A DNA stretch of 64,000 bases. Origin: Aurantiacibacter sp. D1-12 (GTDB taxonomy: Bacteria; Pseudomonadota; Alphaproteobacteria; Sphingomonadales; Sphingomonadaceae). Each line of letters starts with the position of its first letter. Position 1 is the first letter of the stretch. Below are positions 25,745 to 35,326 of the stretch, one piece after another. The notes beneath the pieces were generated by a model. That model had not been told where the DNA came from and made no database searches. It worked only from the letters and a program-made list of their open reading frames with translations. Made by a program: the position numbers and the translations under genes. The stretch covers positions 162,452 to 226,451 of the forward strand of contig NZ_JAPJZJ010000004.1 of assembly GCF_028858515.1 (NCBI RefSeq), given 5' to 3'.

Positions 25745-26371
25745 ATGGGCGAGCATTTGCGTCGCGAAGATCTGATGGAATCAGATGCGGTTCCGCACAA
25801 ACGTGCACCCGAAAAGCGCCGTGCACAGCGTTATACACTGCTTATTCGCGCGGCCAAACTCGTCACCCGCGAAGGTGAATATCTGGGTGTCATCCGCGAC
25901 GCGTCGGAAAGCGGAATATCGATGCGCATTTTCCACCGCTTGCCCGATTGCGACAACATGTGGCTCGAGCTGCAGAATGGCGATCGCTACGGTGTGCAGA
26001 TGGTGTGGCAGGACAGCGACCGCGCAGGTTTCCGCTTCGGTTCAACCGCAGATATCAAGCGCATTATCGAGAGCCCAAGCCGTTTCACCAAGCGCCCGGT
26101 GCGCCTCAACCTTACAGCTCCTGCCGAGATAGAGGCGCTCGGGCGATGCGAATATGCGACCATTCAGGACATTTCGCAGCAAGGCGCGAAGATCGCCTGC
26201 TCCAGCAGTTTTGCCACCGATCAGCGGATTAAACTGCGTGCCCCAGGCCTGCGTGATACCTTCGCCAAGGTCCGCTGGCGGCGCGAAGGAACGTGCGGCC
26301 TCGTGTTCGAAGAGACCTTTCAGTATGGCGAGCTCGCCCGGATTGCGCGCGATCTTCAACGTCGCATCTAG
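25745..26371 (+). CDS. tandem PilZ domain protein
   Basis: 208 residues. After ~20 residues comes KRRAQRYTLLIRAAKLV (an RxxxR-like element) and VIRDASESGISMRI (DxSxxG), the c-di-GMP binding pattern of PilZ. A second, more degenerate copy begins about residue 118: KRPVRLNLTAPAEIE then TIQDISQQGAKIACS. So there are two PilZ-like barrels; the first keeps the better motif. It would sense c-di-GMP, probably controlling motility, adhesion or polysaccharide. About 280 bp upstream is free of genes apart from the hairpin. The start ATG 25745 is the first in frame. Confidence 0.82.
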   Translation: MGEHLRREDLMESDAVPHKRAPEKRRAQRYTLLIRAAKLVTREGEYLGVIRDASESGISMRIFHRLPDCDNMWLELQNGDRYGVQMVWQDSDRAGFRFGSTADIKRIIESPSRFTKRPVRLNLTAPAEIEALGRCEYATIQDISQQGAKIACSSSFATDQRIKLRAPGLRDTFAKVRWRREGTCGLVFEETFQYGELARIARDLQRRI

Positions 26372-26391
26372 GGCGGTGTGAAGCGCCCGCG

Positions 26392-26406
26392 TTAACCATG
26401 CCCTAA
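26392..26406 (+). promoter_or_regulatory. CtrA-like box upstream of the FAD oxidoreductase operon
   Basis: TTAA-CCATGCC-CTAA matches the CtrA consensus TTAA-N7-TTAA at seven of eight positions, 46 bases before the ATG at 26452. CtrA is the cell-cycle master regulator in alphaproteobacteria. One mismatch in such an AT-poor genome is suggestive only. Confidence 0.3.
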
Positions 26407-26451
26407 CCATTTTCGTTCACTCCCGGTCAGGACCAACAACCGGGGGCTTTC

Positions 26452-28047
26452 ATGTCGCAATCCATCACGCCTGAAGACTTCAAGAACACAGGCGAAACCC
26501 GCGTCGACGTGGCGATTATCGGGGCCGGGCCAGCGGGGCTTACGGCGGGATATCTGCTGACCAAGGCGGGAAAGAGCGTTGCGATCATCGAGAAAGATGC
26601 GACCTATGTCGGCGGCATCAGCCGTACGGTTGAGCACGACGGGTATCGTTTCGATATCGGCGGTCACCGTTTCTTTTCGAAGAGCCAGCAAGTCGTCGAC
26701 CTGTGGAACGAGATCCTGCCCGACGATTTCATTCAGCGCCCGCGCATGAGCCGCATCTATTACGAGGGCAAGTTCTACAGCTACCCGCTGCGCGCGTTCG
26801 AGGCGCTTCGCAACCTCGGCCTGTGGCGCAGCGCGATGTGCATGCTCTCTTACGCGCGGTACAAGCTGTTCCCGATACGCGAGGTGAAGAGCTTTGAGGA
26901 TTGGACAACCAACCAGTTCGGCCAGAAGCTCTATTCGATCTTCTTCAAGACCTATACCGAGAAGGTGTGGGGAATGCCGTGTGATGAGATGAGCGCGGAC
27001 TGGGCCGCCCAGCGTATCAAGGGGCTTTCGCTCTGGAGCGCGGTAGTTGACGGGCTCAAGCGCTCGCTCGGCCTCAACAAGCTCAATGATGGCAGCGGCA
27101 AGCAGGCCAAGACCCTGCTTGAAACCTTCCGCTACCCGCGCCTTGGCCCGGGCATGATGTGGGAAGCTGCACGCGACAAGATGATTGCGACCGGCAAGGG
27201 TCAGCTGTTCATGGATAGCGAGCTCAAGCAGCTGGCATCGGACGGCGACAATGGCTGGCGTATGACTGCAGCCGGCCCCGATGGAGATGTGGTGATCAAG
27301 GCCGATCACGCGATCAGCTCTGCCCCGATGCGCCAGCTCGGCGCGCGCTTGCATCCGCTACCCGAAACCTCGCTCGAAGCGAGCAATCTCAAGTACCGCG
27401 ATTTCCTCACAGTCGCGCTGATGATCAAGTCGGAAGACCTCTTCCCCGACAACTGGATCTACATTCACGATGACAAGGTGCAGGTCGGCCGTGTGCAGAA
27501 CTTTCGCAGCTGGTCGCCGGAAATGGTGCCAGACGAGGATGTTGCCTGCGTCGGCCTCGAATACTTCTGCTTCGAGGGCGACGGCCTGTGGTCGATGAAG
27601 GACGAAGATCTTGTCGAGCTCGCCAAGAAGGAAATGGCTATCCTCGGCCTGGTGTCGCCTGAAAAGGTGATCGGCGGCGCGGTAGTTCGGCAGGAAAAGG
27701 CCTATCCCGTCTATGACGAGGACTATGCCGCCAACGTCGATGCCATGCGCGAGGAGCTGGAAGCCAAGCATCCAACGCTGCATCTGGTCGGCCGCAACGG
27801 CATGCATCGCTATAACAACCAGGATCACGCGATGATGACTGCCATGCTGACGGTCGAGAACATCATCGCCGGTGAACGTCTTTACGATACCTGGTGCGTC
27901 AACGAAGACGCCGAATATCACGAGGCGGGTGACGAAGGCGCGGAGAAAGCGCTGCCGTCCCGCGAAGTCACTGCTGACCAGGCTGCCGCGCTGAACTCGG
28001 TGCGCGATGTCCCGTTGCGCGTGAAAGACGACAAAGAGGCCGCCTGA
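26452..28047 (+). CDS. FAD-dependent oxidoreductase of the UDP-galactopyranose mutase/amine oxidase type
   Basis: 531 residues. An N-terminal Rossmann motif DVAIIGAGPAGLTAGYLLTKAGKSVAIIEKD binds FAD; GGISRTVEHDGYRFDIGGHRFF follows, the second FAD segment shared by protoporphyrinogen oxidase, amine oxidase and galactofuranose mutase-like enzymes; the C-terminus has LVGRNGMHRYNNQDHAMMTA. Such proteins often act in glycan or lipid-linked sugar pathways. Its neighbours are a GtrA membrane protein (2 bases downstream) and a GT-C-like membrane protein, so the three probably modify a polyprenyl-linked glycan. The precise reaction cannot be read. Confidence 0.82.
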   Translation: MSQSITPEDFKNTGETRVDVAIIGAGPAGLTAGYLLTKAGKSVAIIEKDATYVGGISRTVEHDGYRFDIGGHRFFSKSQQVVDLWNEILPDDFIQRPRMSRIYYEGKFYSYPLRAFEALRNLGLWRSAMCMLSYARYKLFPIREVKSFEDWTTNQFGQKLYSIFFKTYTEKVWGMPCDEMSADWAAQRIKGLSLWSAVVDGLKRSLGLNKLNDGSGKQAKTLLETFRYPRLGPGMMWEAARDKMIATGKGQLFMDSELKQLASDGDNGWRMTAAGPDGDVVIKADHAISSAPMRQLGARLHPLPETSLEASNLKYRDFLTVALMIKSEDLFPDNWIYIHDDKVQVGRVQNFRSWSPEMVPDEDVACVGLEYFCFEGDGLWSMKDEDLVELAKKEMAILGLVSPEKVIGGAVVRQEKAYPVYDEDYAANVDAMREELEAKHPTLHLVGRNGMHRYNNQDHAMMTAMLTVENIIAGERLYDTWCVNEDAEYHEAGDEGAEKALPSREVTADQAAALNSVRDVPLRVKDDKEAA

Positions 28048-28049
28048 CC

Positions 28050-28451
28050 ATGGTCGCAGTGCTCCAACGCCTGACCGACTGGCGCTTTGTCCGCTACCTG
28101 CTGGCGAGCGTTGGTGCGCTTGCGGTAGATGTCGGCACTTTCCTCGCGCTGCTGTCTATGGGTATGTGGGCGGCGGGCGCATCGGCGTTCGGATATTCGC
28201 TTGGCATTGTTGCCCATTGGCTGATGAGCAGTCGTGCGGTGTTTACCGGCAACGTTGCAGAGCGCGGCGCAGCCCGGACCAGACAGAAAGCACTGTTCGT
28301 TATTTCCGCCCTGATCGGCCTTGCTCTGACGACAGCGATTGTCTGGGCGGGCGATACGAGCGGTATTGATCCTCGCATCGCCAAACTTGTCGCCATATTT
28401 GTGAGCTTTTTCGCCACTTGGCTACTGCGCAGCCGCGTGGTTTTCCGCTAA
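28050..28451 (+). CDS. GtrA-family membrane protein
   Basis: 133 residues with four hydrophobic helices. RFVRYLLASVGALAVDVGTFLALLSMG is the typical GtrA start, and FVSFFATWLLRSRVVFR the typical end. GtrA proteins are thought to flip or carry polyprenyl-phosphate-linked sugars across the inner membrane. It lies 2 bases after the FAD oxidoreductase and 12 bases before the GT-C-like protein, clearly one operon. Confidence 0.9.
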   Translation: MVAVLQRLTDWRFVRYLLASVGALAVDVGTFLALLSMGMWAAGASAFGYSLGIVAHWLMSSRAVFTGNVAERGAARTRQKALFVISALIGLALTTAIVWAGDTSGIDPRIAKLVAIFVSFFATWLLRSRVVFR

Positions 28452-28463
28452 GCAGCGCGCGTT

Positions 28464-30209
28464 ATGGCGCGAAAAGGGACAGATAGAAGCGAGCTGTTGA
28501 GCTCGGCGTGGGCGGTGCTGGCTGTCTGGCTGCTTTATTGCGCTGTTCGCCTTGCCATTCAGCCGTGGATCGGTTGGCAACCCGTTGGTCCTGACGACTG
28601 GACGCGGCTGCTTGAAGTGCGCGATTTGCTGAGCGGCCAGAGCTGGTGGGACATCACTCAATACCGGATGAACCCGCCTGACGGTTTCTCCATGCAATGG
28701 TCGCGCCTTGTCGACATGCCACTGGCATTGGCGATCACAGTGTTTGGCGAGCGCTGGGGCATGGCACTGGTGCCACTTTTCTGGCTGTTGCCCGCGCTGT
28801 TCGCACTGCGCGCAATTATGCTGCGGCTGGGATTTAATGGCGGAGCACTGCTGGCAGGCCTTGTGCTGCTGCCGCTCTTCCCTTTGCTGCCCGGCAATTT
28901 TGCTCCGATGCGAATTGACCATCACGCGCCGCAAGCCGTGCTCGCCTTGGCGACCGCCGCACTCATGCTTTCTACGCGCCGCCGGGGAGCGGTGGGGGCA
29001 GGGCTGATGGCCTCTGCCTGGCTTGTCATCTCGCTCGAGGCATTGCCGCTCGTCGCCGTGATTGCGGGCCTGTACGGGCTGCGGTACCTTGCCGATGAGC
29101 GGCCGCTGCTGCCGTGGTTCCTCCTTTCGCTGACGCTGTTCTCGCTGTTTCTCTCGCTTGCCACGCGACCCAATATCGAATTGCTCGGCCCTTACTGCGA
29201 TGTCCTTCGCCCCGGGCATGTTGCTGCCTTTGGTGTGGCGACACTGATCGCAGGCATTATGCCCTTCCTGCCGTTCCAGCATGTCTCCAGCGGACGACTG
29301 GCAGGGCTTGCGCTGATCCCTATCGCAACGATTCCGCTCGCCCTCGTGCTGCTGGGTGAATGCGCGACCAATCCGATGGCACAGCTCGATCCGGTACTCG
29401 CGACGTGGTGGCACGGGTATATCACAGAGGGGCTTCCGTTCTGGAAACAGCCGGTCTCCGTCGCGGCCATGCTGATCTGGACGCTGGTACCGCTGGTGCT
29501 GGGATACTGGCTGGCCGGTAAGGGCGGCGCCTTTGCCGATGGCGCAGGCGTTGCCTGGCTTATGCTATTCCTGCTGGCGCTCGCGGCCTGGGGCTATTCG
29601 CTGTTCCTGATGCGCGCTGCGGTGATCGGCCAGTTGCTGACAATTCCGTTCGCCGCTGTCCTATTGGCGCTTCTGCTGCCGCAAGCGCGGGCGATCCCTT
29701 CCATGGTGCCGCGTTTGCTGGCGACGCTGGGCTGCATATTCCTCGCCACACCAATGTTTATGAGCGCGATTACCAAGCCGCTTGATCCCATGTTCCCGAC
29801 GCAGACAATGGCGCGCGGTGCGGCGGCTCCGGTTGTTGCGGGCTCCTGCGACTATGCCAGCCTCGCTGCATTGGAGCCGGGGCTGATGTTGGTCACGATG
29901 GATGCGGGGCCAGCTATCCTTGGCCAGACGCAGCACAGTATTGTCGCGGCGAGCTATCACCGCAATCAGCAGCCCATGGTGGATGTGGTTTCGGCCTTTA
30001 CCGGGCCACCCGGGGAAGCACAGGCGGTGCTGCGTGGGTACGATGCCGACTATGTCATCGCCTGTCTTTCGGCCAGTGACCTGGCGCTCTACCGCACGGC
30101 AGACGAAGCCAACTTCGCCAATGCGCTTGCGAACGGCGAAGTCCCGCAATGGCTCACCCCGGTGGTTGGCTTCGATAGCGGAGTGCTGCGCGTCTACCGC
30201 GTCAACTAA
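28464..30209 (+). CDS. large polytopic membrane protein, GT-C glycosyltransferase-like
   Basis: 581 residues with about ten to twelve transmembrane helices. The first periplasmic loop PDDWTRLLEVRDLLSGQSWWDITQYRMNPPDGFSMQWSRLVDMPLALAI holds the acidic residue pair expected in GT-C enzymes, which use polyprenyl-phosphate sugars (as PMT or AglB do). A cysteine pair (CDYA...IACLS) lies in the C-terminal extracytoplasmic part. Last gene of the oxidoreductase-GtrA operon. The acceptor (glycolipid, protein, polysaccharide) is unknown. It overlaps the convergent msrB by 4 bases. Confidence 0.72.
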   Translation: MARKGTDRSELLSSAWAVLAVWLLYCAVRLAIQPWIGWQPVGPDDWTRLLEVRDLLSGQSWWDITQYRMNPPDGFSMQWSRLVDMPLALAITVFGERWGMALVPLFWLLPALFALRAIMLRLGFNGGALLAGLVLLPLFPLLPGNFAPMRIDHHAPQAVLALATAALMLSTRRRGAVGAGLMASAWLVISLEALPLVAVIAGLYGLRYLADERPLLPWFLLSLTLFSLFLSLATRPNIELLGPYCDVLRPGHVAAFGVATLIAGIMPFLPFQHVSSGRLAGLALIPIATIPLALVLLGECATNPMAQLDPVLATWWHGYITEGLPFWKQPVSVAAMLIWTLVPLVLGYWLAGKGGAFADGAGVAWLMLFLLALAAWGYSLFLMRAAVIGQLLTIPFAAVLLALLLPQARAIPSMVPRLLATLGCIFLATPMFMSAITKPLDPMFPTQTMARGAAAPVVAGSCDYASLAALEPGLMLVTMDAGPAILGQTQHSIVAASYHRNQQPMVDVVSAFTGPPGEAQAVLRGYDADYVIACLSASDLALYRTADEANFANALANGEVPQWLTPVVGFDSGVLRVYRVN

Positions 30210-30706
30210 GCGGGGCGGAATTCCAGCGCGACCCCGTTGATGCAGTGGCGGTGCCCGGTCGGGCGCGGGCCATCGTTGAAGCGATGTCCCAGATGCCCTC
30301 CGCAATCGGCGCAATGTTCTTCGGTGCGTGCATAGCCGAGGTGGTAGTCGGTCGAATACCCCACTGCTCCGCTGTCGATCGGCTGCCAGAAACTGGGCCA
30401 GCCGGTGCCGCTGTCAAACTTGTGCGCGCTGGAAAACAGGCGATTGCCACAACCCTGACAATGGAAAGTGCCGCGGCGTGATTCATTGTCCAGCGGGGAA
30501 CTGAACGGGCGTTCGGTCGCGGCTTCGCGCAGCACGCGAAACTCCATCCGGGTCAGGCGGCGGCGCCATTCGGCCTCGCTATAGGACACACGAAAGTTCT
30601 GTTGGGCGCGGGCTTCATTGCCGCCACAGGCGGTTAAAACGGGAATCGAAGCACCAGCCCCCAACCATGCGAGGGCGGAGCGGCGGGTCACTTTGCTGTT
30701 CGTCAT
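30206..30706 (-). CDS. msrB: Tat-exported lipoprotein peptide-methionine (R)-S-oxide reductase MsrB
   Basis: 166 residues from ATG 30706. The N-terminus carries a twin-arginine signal TRRSALAWLGAG and a lipobox ending LTAC, so it is predicted to be exported folded and lipid-anchored. The core has both zinc pairs, CQGCGNRLF and CADCGGHLGHRF, and the catalytic cysteine in RHCINGVALEF. It reduces methionine-R-sulfoxide. The exported MsrA at 15042 reduces the S epimer. Longer start at 30787 is rejected because it would bury the Tat motif. Confidence 0.92.
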   Translation of the reverse strand: MTNSKVTRRSALAWLGAGASIPVLTACGGNEARAQQNFRVSYSEAEWRRRLTRMEFRVLREAATERPFSSPLDNESRRGTFHCQGCGNRLFSSAHKFDSGTGWPSFWQPIDSGAVGYSTDYHLGYARTEEHCADCGGHLGHRFNDGPRPTGHRHCINGVALEFRPA

Positions 30707-30716
30707 GGGACTGACT

Positions 30717-31985
30717 CTATGCTGTTGGCGTCGAACTGTTCCTGAACATACCCAACAGAGCCGATACAGGGCCGCGCCGTGAAGCACCGCGAGGGCCCGA
30801 TTTCATCACACGCTTGCGGAACATGCTTGCTCCCATGCGTACGAAGATCGCAACCCACATGGCCTGCCAGCCAAGCGCCAGCAGATGCGGCCACAGCGCT
30901 TCCTCCACCGCCGCCTTGGCGACCATCGCGAAAGGCGAGCTAAGCGGGAATGCTATGGCACTGTATTCGATCATACCCCCGCGATCGGTTACAGACAGGC
31001 TCGCAAAAAAGAACACCAGGATCTGGAACATCGACGCAGGCATGGCCAGCGTCTGCACTTCGCGCACGGTGGTTGCGAGCGAACCGATGGCGAGGAAGAT
31101 GCTGCCGAGCAGCAGGTATCCCATGCCAAAGTAGATAACAAAGAGAGCGAAGAACATCGGCCAGCCGACGCCGGGGTTGGCATAGTCGGACAGCGATGTG
31201 CCGCCGGCATAAAGGATTGCCGCGCCGGAGCCTCCCCAGACTGCAACGCCGACCAGCGAAATACCGAGCATGGCGAAAAGCTTGCCAAGAAACACTGCGT
31301 CCATCGGGATCGCTGCGGCGAGGATTTCGATGATCTTGTTGCCCTTTTCCTCGACCAGATTGGAAAGCACCATGCTGGCGAGCATCATGATCAGCAGGAA
31401 CAGCAGCACCTGCGCACCCTGTGCGGTTCGCAATCTGCCGGTGTTTTCCGATGCGCCACTGGTGCCGACAACTGACGTTCCTACCTGCGGATAGTTTCTT
31501 GCCGTGCCATCGCGTGCATATCCGGCAACGAGGCCCACGGTGCCTTGCCAGCGGCCGATGCTGCCCTCGGTTGCGGTCAGCACAGGCTCGTCAAGCGTCC
31601 CGGTGACGACGGCGGCGAGGCTGCCTTCGGCGTTCTCGAGCACCGTGCGGGCGTCATAGGCTTCGCCCGGCTCGAGCCGCGCGAGTTCGATCATTGGCGG
31701 CAGTCGACCGGGAATTTGACGGTCCAGTTCCTCGCGCGCGGCAAGCATGGCGTCGACTTGCTCGCCTTCCATTGCAATGCCGACATCGGCGACCATCGCT
31801 TCGCTTTGCACTTGCGCGCCCACCCCGCCCGCCAGGGCCATGACCACGACAGGGAAAAGCGGTCCGAGCAGGAAGAAGATGAAGGTACGGCTGAACAGGA
31901 TGGCGCTGAAATCGCGCCGAGCGATCACAAAGGCCGCACGCAAGAGCGAAAGACGTCCGCCGGAATCGACTGCCGGATTGCTCAT
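30717..31985 (-). CDS. ABC-2 type transporter permease, NatB-like
   Basis: 422 residues. One N-terminal transmembrane helix, a large extracytoplasmic domain (about 55-190), then five to six C-terminal helices with VLSNLVEEKGNKIIEILAAAIPMDAVFLGKLFAML, the ABC-2/NatB pattern. It pairs with the ATP-binding protein encoded immediately upstream (overlapping ATGA at 31982-31985). NatAB-like systems export sodium, lipids or antibiotics; the substrate here is unknown. The msrB gene follows 10 bases downstream and may be co-transcribed. Confidence 0.88.
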   Translation of the reverse strand: MSNPAVDSGGRLSLLRAAFVIARRDFSAILFSRTFIFFLLGPLFPVVVMALAGGVGAQVQSEAMVADVGIAMEGEQVDAMLAAREELDRQIPGRLPPMIELARLEPGEAYDARTVLENAEGSLAAVVTGTLDEPVLTATEGSIGRWQGTVGLVAGYARDGTARNYPQVGTSVVGTSGASENTGRLRTAQGAQVLLFLLIMMLASMVLSNLVEEKGNKIIEILAAAIPMDAVFLGKLFAMLGISLVGVAVWGGSGAAILYAGGTSLSDYANPGVGWPMFFALFVIYFGMGYLLLGSIFLAIGSLATTVREVQTLAMPASMFQILVFFFASLSVTDRGGMIEYSAIAFPLSSPFAMVAKAAVEEALWPHLLALGWQAMWVAIFVRMGASMFRKRVMKSGPRGASRRGPVSALLGMFRNSSTPTA

Positions 31986-32962
31986 GCCTGCTCTCCCGAT
32001 CCGTTGGTGACCATGTCGCGTGCTGCTGCCTCGCCGGCGATGGCGACAAAGGCATCGTGCAGTCCCGCGCGCTCGATGGAGAGCGACAGAATCCCGGCAT
32101 CGCCTTCGATCAGCGCTTTCAGCAGAGGTTCCACCCCGCTTTCAGGAAGAGGGAAATACCAGAAATCGCCCACGCGCCGCGTGTCTTCGGGCAGAGCATT
32201 GCGCCACGGTCCCTCGGAATTGCGGGTTTCAAGCCGGACCTGCGCCGGAATCCTGTCACGCGCCTCATCAACGCGACCCGCAAAGGGGACCTTGCCGCCT
32301 GCGATAATCGCAATGCCCTCGCACAGCCTTTCGGCGTGGGCGATGACGTGGGTTGAGAAAATCACCGTGGTGCCTTTGTCGGCAAGACCACGGATCAATT
32401 GTTCGAGCTTGCCCTGGTTGATCGCATCGAGGCCGCTGAACGGCTCGTCAAACACCACAAGTTTGGGTTCGTGCACCAGCGTTCCGAGGAGCTGAACCGT
32501 TTGCGCCATGCCTTTGCTGAGCTGGCGAATCTGTTTCTCGATGGCGTGACCGAGCCCGTGCTGCTCTAGAAGTTCCTTGCCTCGCTTCCGGCCTTCTTCG
32601 AGCGGTACTCCGCGCAGGGCGCCCATAAAGGCAATCGCTTCGTAGCATTTCATTGAGGGATAGAGCCCACGCTCTTCGGGGAGGTAACCGATCAGGCGGG
32701 CCACATCCTGCGGGTTCTCCGCACCCAGAACACGGCGATATCCAGCATCGGGATCGATGATCCCCAGCAGCATACGCAATGTTGTCGTTTTGCCCGCACC
32801 ATTGGGCCCCAGCACGCCGTAAATCGCGCCTTGGGGAATGGAGATGTCCACCCCGTCCACCGCCAGTGTGCTGTCAAACCGCTTGACCAGTCCGCGCGCA
32901 TCGATCGCAAGCGGTCGCGCTTCCTTTGCTTTGGTTGTGAAACTACCTGTCGCCATATCCAT
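31982..32962 (-). CDS. ABC transporter ATP-binding protein, NatA-like
   Basis: 326 residues. Walker A GPNGAGKTTTLRML, the signature LSKGMAQTVQLLGTL, Walker B KLVVFDEPFSGLDAINQ and the H-loop FSTHVIAHAE are complete. The C-terminal ~90 residues form the extension common to exporters of this group. Stop overlaps the permease start, so the two form a half-transporter set. The Q-loop reads YLPEERGLYPSM. Confidence 0.93.
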   Translation of the reverse strand: MDMATGSFTTKAKEARPLAIDARGLVKRFDSTLAVDGVDISIPQGAIYGVLGPNGAGKTTTLRMLLGIIDPDAGYRRVLGAENPQDVARLIGYLPEERGLYPSMKCYEAIAFMGALRGVPLEEGRKRGKELLEQHGLGHAIEKQIRQLSKGMAQTVQLLGTLVHEPKLVVFDEPFSGLDAINQGKLEQLIRGLADKGTTVIFSTHVIAHAERLCEGIAIIAGGKVPFAGRVDEARDRIPAQVRLETRNSEGPWRNALPEDTRRVGDFWYFPLPESGVEPLLKALIEGDAGILSLSIERAGLHDAFVAIAGEAAARDMVTNGSGEQA

Positions 32963-33007
32963 GCCTTAGCCGCTACAGGGGAGTGATGAACGAGCCACTC
33001 CCGCATT

Positions 33008-34069
33008 ATGGTTAACACGCCCGATACCAATTCGCTTGAGCATCGTCTCAAGGCAAAAGCGCGTGAGCTGGGATTTGCCGCTGTCGGGATTGCGCGCGCA
33101 GAGGACAATCCGCAGCAAATCAAACGCTTGCATGAATGGCTGGGCGAGGGCTTTCACGGCACGATGGGGTGGATGGAAGACCGCGCCGACGTGCGGCAGG
33201 GACCCAAAAGCATGTGGCCCGAGGCGAAGAGCGTTATCGCGCTTGGCATGTCCTACGCTCCGCAAGTCGATCCACTGGCTCTGGAGGGTGACGCAGAAAA
33301 GGCGCGCATCTCGGTATATTCGCATGGGCGCGACTATCACGACGTACTGAAGAAGGCGGCCAAGGCATTGGCGCGCTGGCTGGTCGAGCAGGAGCCGGAA
33401 AGCCAGCTTAAGGTCTTCGTCGATACCGCGCCTGTTATGGAGAAACCGCTCGGCGAAGCGGCAGGACTGGGCTGGCAGGGCAAGCACACCAACCTTGTCA
33501 GCCGTGATCACGGCAGTTGGCTGTTCCTCGGCGCGATCTACACGACGGTAGAGCTAGCGCCGGATGCGCCACATGATGATCGTTGCGGTTCGTGCAACGC
33601 CTGTCAGGTGGCATGCCCGACCCACGCATTTAATGCACCCTATCGGCTCGATGCGCGACGCTGCATTTCCTACCTCACCATCGAGCACAAGGGGCCGATC
33701 CCGGAGGAATTCCGCGAAGCCATCGGCAATCGCATCTACGGCTGCGACGATTGCCTGGCGGTGTGCCCATGGAACAAGTTCGCCGACACCGCTGCCCGTC
33801 ACAAAGCTTTTGCTCCGCGCGATGGGCTGGTCGAGCCGGAGTTGGCAGAATTGCTCACTCTTGATGACGCGACGTTTCGTGCGAAATTCTCCGGCTCACC
33901 CATAAAGCGGATCGGGCGCAACCGCTTCGTGCGCAACTGCCTGATCGCCGCCGGGAATAGCGGCAATACCGGCTTGCTCCCGCAGGTGTCGGTGCTTTGC
34001 CAGGACGATGACGAGGTTGTGGTCGAGGCCGCGCACTGGGCCAGGGCCCAGCTTACAGCATGTCCTTGA
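33008..34069 (+). CDS. queG: epoxyqueuosine reductase
   Basis: 353 residues. Two [4Fe-4S] motifs stand out: [12 protein letters not shown] and [13 protein letters not shown], together with the N-terminal cobalamin-binding half typified by YAPQVDPL and the [16 protein letters not shown] region. QueG performs the last step of queuosine synthesis, reducing epoxyqueuosine in the tRNA wobble position. ATG 33008 is the first in frame, divergent from the ABC genes with about 45 bp between starts. Its 3' end overlaps the convergent flavoprotein gene by 17 bases. Confidence 0.95.
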   Translation: MVNTPDTNSLEHRLKAKARELGFAAVGIARAEDNPQQIKRLHEWLGEGFHGTMGWMEDRADVRQGPKSMWPEAKSVIALGMSYAPQVDPLALEGDAEKARISVYSHGRDYHDVLKKAAKALARWLVEQEPESQLKVFVDTAPVMEKPLGEAAGLGWQGKHTNLVSRDHGSWLFLGAIYTTVELAPDAPHDDRCGSCNACQVACPTHAFNAPYRLDARRCISYLTIEHKGPIPEEFREAIGNRIYGCDDCLAVCPWNKFADTAARHKAFAPRDGLVEPELAELLTLDDATFRAKFSGSPIKRIGRNRFVRNCLIAAGNSGNTGLLPQVSVLCQDDDEVVVEAAHWARAQLTACP

Positions 34070-35276
34070 GCAGTGTGTCCGTGTCGGCGAGCAGTGCCGG
34101 ATCGATCTCCGCGCGCGCTTCTACCAGTTTGCGGCCCTGCACATAGTCTTTGGTGCGATTGACCGCATCGACCGCAATCACACGGCCATCCTTCAGATAG
34201 ATCACCGAGAAACTGCGTTCATCCGGATTACCGCGAAGCACGGTTTCGTCGTGACCAAGGCTGAGGCCGGCGGTCTGCAATTTGAGGTCATACTGGTTCG
34301 ACCAGAACCACGGGAAGGCGTCATAGGGTTGCGGATCGCCGCAGATCGCCTTGGCCACTGTGGTCGCCATGTCATGCGCGTTCTGCACGCTTTCGAGGCG
34401 GATCACCGCGCCATCGGCGTAAGGGTTGGCGTGCGCGGCGCAGTCGCCGATGGCGTATACCTTCTCAAGGCTGGTGTGGCAGGTGTCGCTGACATCAACG
34501 CCATTGGCCGCAGCCGCGCCGGCCGCGATCAGCGGACCGACAGCAGGCACAATACCAATGCCTACGACCACGGCATCGCAAGGCAGTTCTTCGCCACCTT
34601 CGAGAACAACACCCGTGACGCGGCTTTCTCCGACAAGGCGCTCCACGCCCGTACCCAGACGAAGCTCGACGCCCTGACGATGGTGCTCATCCTCATAGAA
34701 GCGCGACAGGTCTTCTCCCGCCACCCGGCTCAGCACGCGGTCGAGAGCTTCGACCAAGACCACTTCGCAATCCAGCTTGCGCAGAACGGCCGCCGCTTCC
34801 AGTCCGATATAGCCGCCGCCGATAACGACAAACTTCTTCGCGCCGCCTTCTATGTCTGCCAACAAGGCATCGACATCGCGCTTGTCGCGAACAGCATGAA
34901 CGCCTTCCAGATGAGCGCCCGGGCAATCGAGCCGCCGCGCGTCACCGCCTGCAGCCCAGATCAGTCTGCCATAGCCTAGCGTGTCGCCCGAGCCGAGCTG
35001 CACTTCAAACATTTCCGGCATGACCTTGGTGACCGACTGTCCCAGCAACAGCTCGACACCTTTCTCCTGCCAGAACTTTTCCGGGCGGATCAGGACGCGC
35101 TCGAAGGGCTTGTCTCCCGCCAGATATTCCTTGGACAAGGGAGGGCGCTCATAGGGAGGTTCCCGGTCGCGCCCGATCATCAGGATAGAGCCTTCGAATC
35201 CGTTCTGGCGCAAGGCGATGGCGGCCTGCGCGCCGCCGTGCCCGGTGCCTACGATGATCACATCATATTTCTTCAT
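34053..35276 (-). CDS. ferredoxin reductase-type FAD/NAD-binding oxidoreductase
   Basis: 407 residues. N-terminal [47 protein letters not shown] is characteristic of putidaredoxin/rhodocoxin reductases (BphA4 type); the NAD-binding [38 protein letters not shown] and the [16 protein letters not shown] segment follow. It would pass electrons from NADH to a [2Fe-2S] ferredoxin serving a P450 or dioxygenase; no such partner lies in this window. Confidence 0.9.
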   Translation of the reverse strand: MKKYDVIIVGTGHGGAQAAIALRQNGFEGSILMIGRDREPPYERPPLSKEYLAGDKPFERVLIRPEKFWQEKGVELLLGQSVTKVMPEMFEVQLGSGDTLGYGRLIWAAGGDARRLDCPGAHLEGVHAVRDKRDVDALLADIEGGAKKFVVIGGGYIGLEAAAVLRKLDCEVVLVEALDRVLSRVAGEDLSRFYEDEHHRQGVELRLGTGVERLVGESRVTGVVLEGGEELPCDAVVVGIGIVPAVGPLIAAGAAAANGVDVSDTCHTSLEKVYAIGDCAAHANPYADGAVIRLESVQNAHDMATTVAKAICGDPQPYDAFPWFWSNQYDLKLQTAGLSLGHDETVLRGNPDERSFSVIYLKDGRVIAVDAVNRTKDYVQGRKLVEARAEIDPALLADTDTLLKDML

Positions 35277-35326
35277 CGCGCGGATGGGTGCGCAAAACCG
35301 TCGCCAAGGTCAAGCGGCGGCAATGC

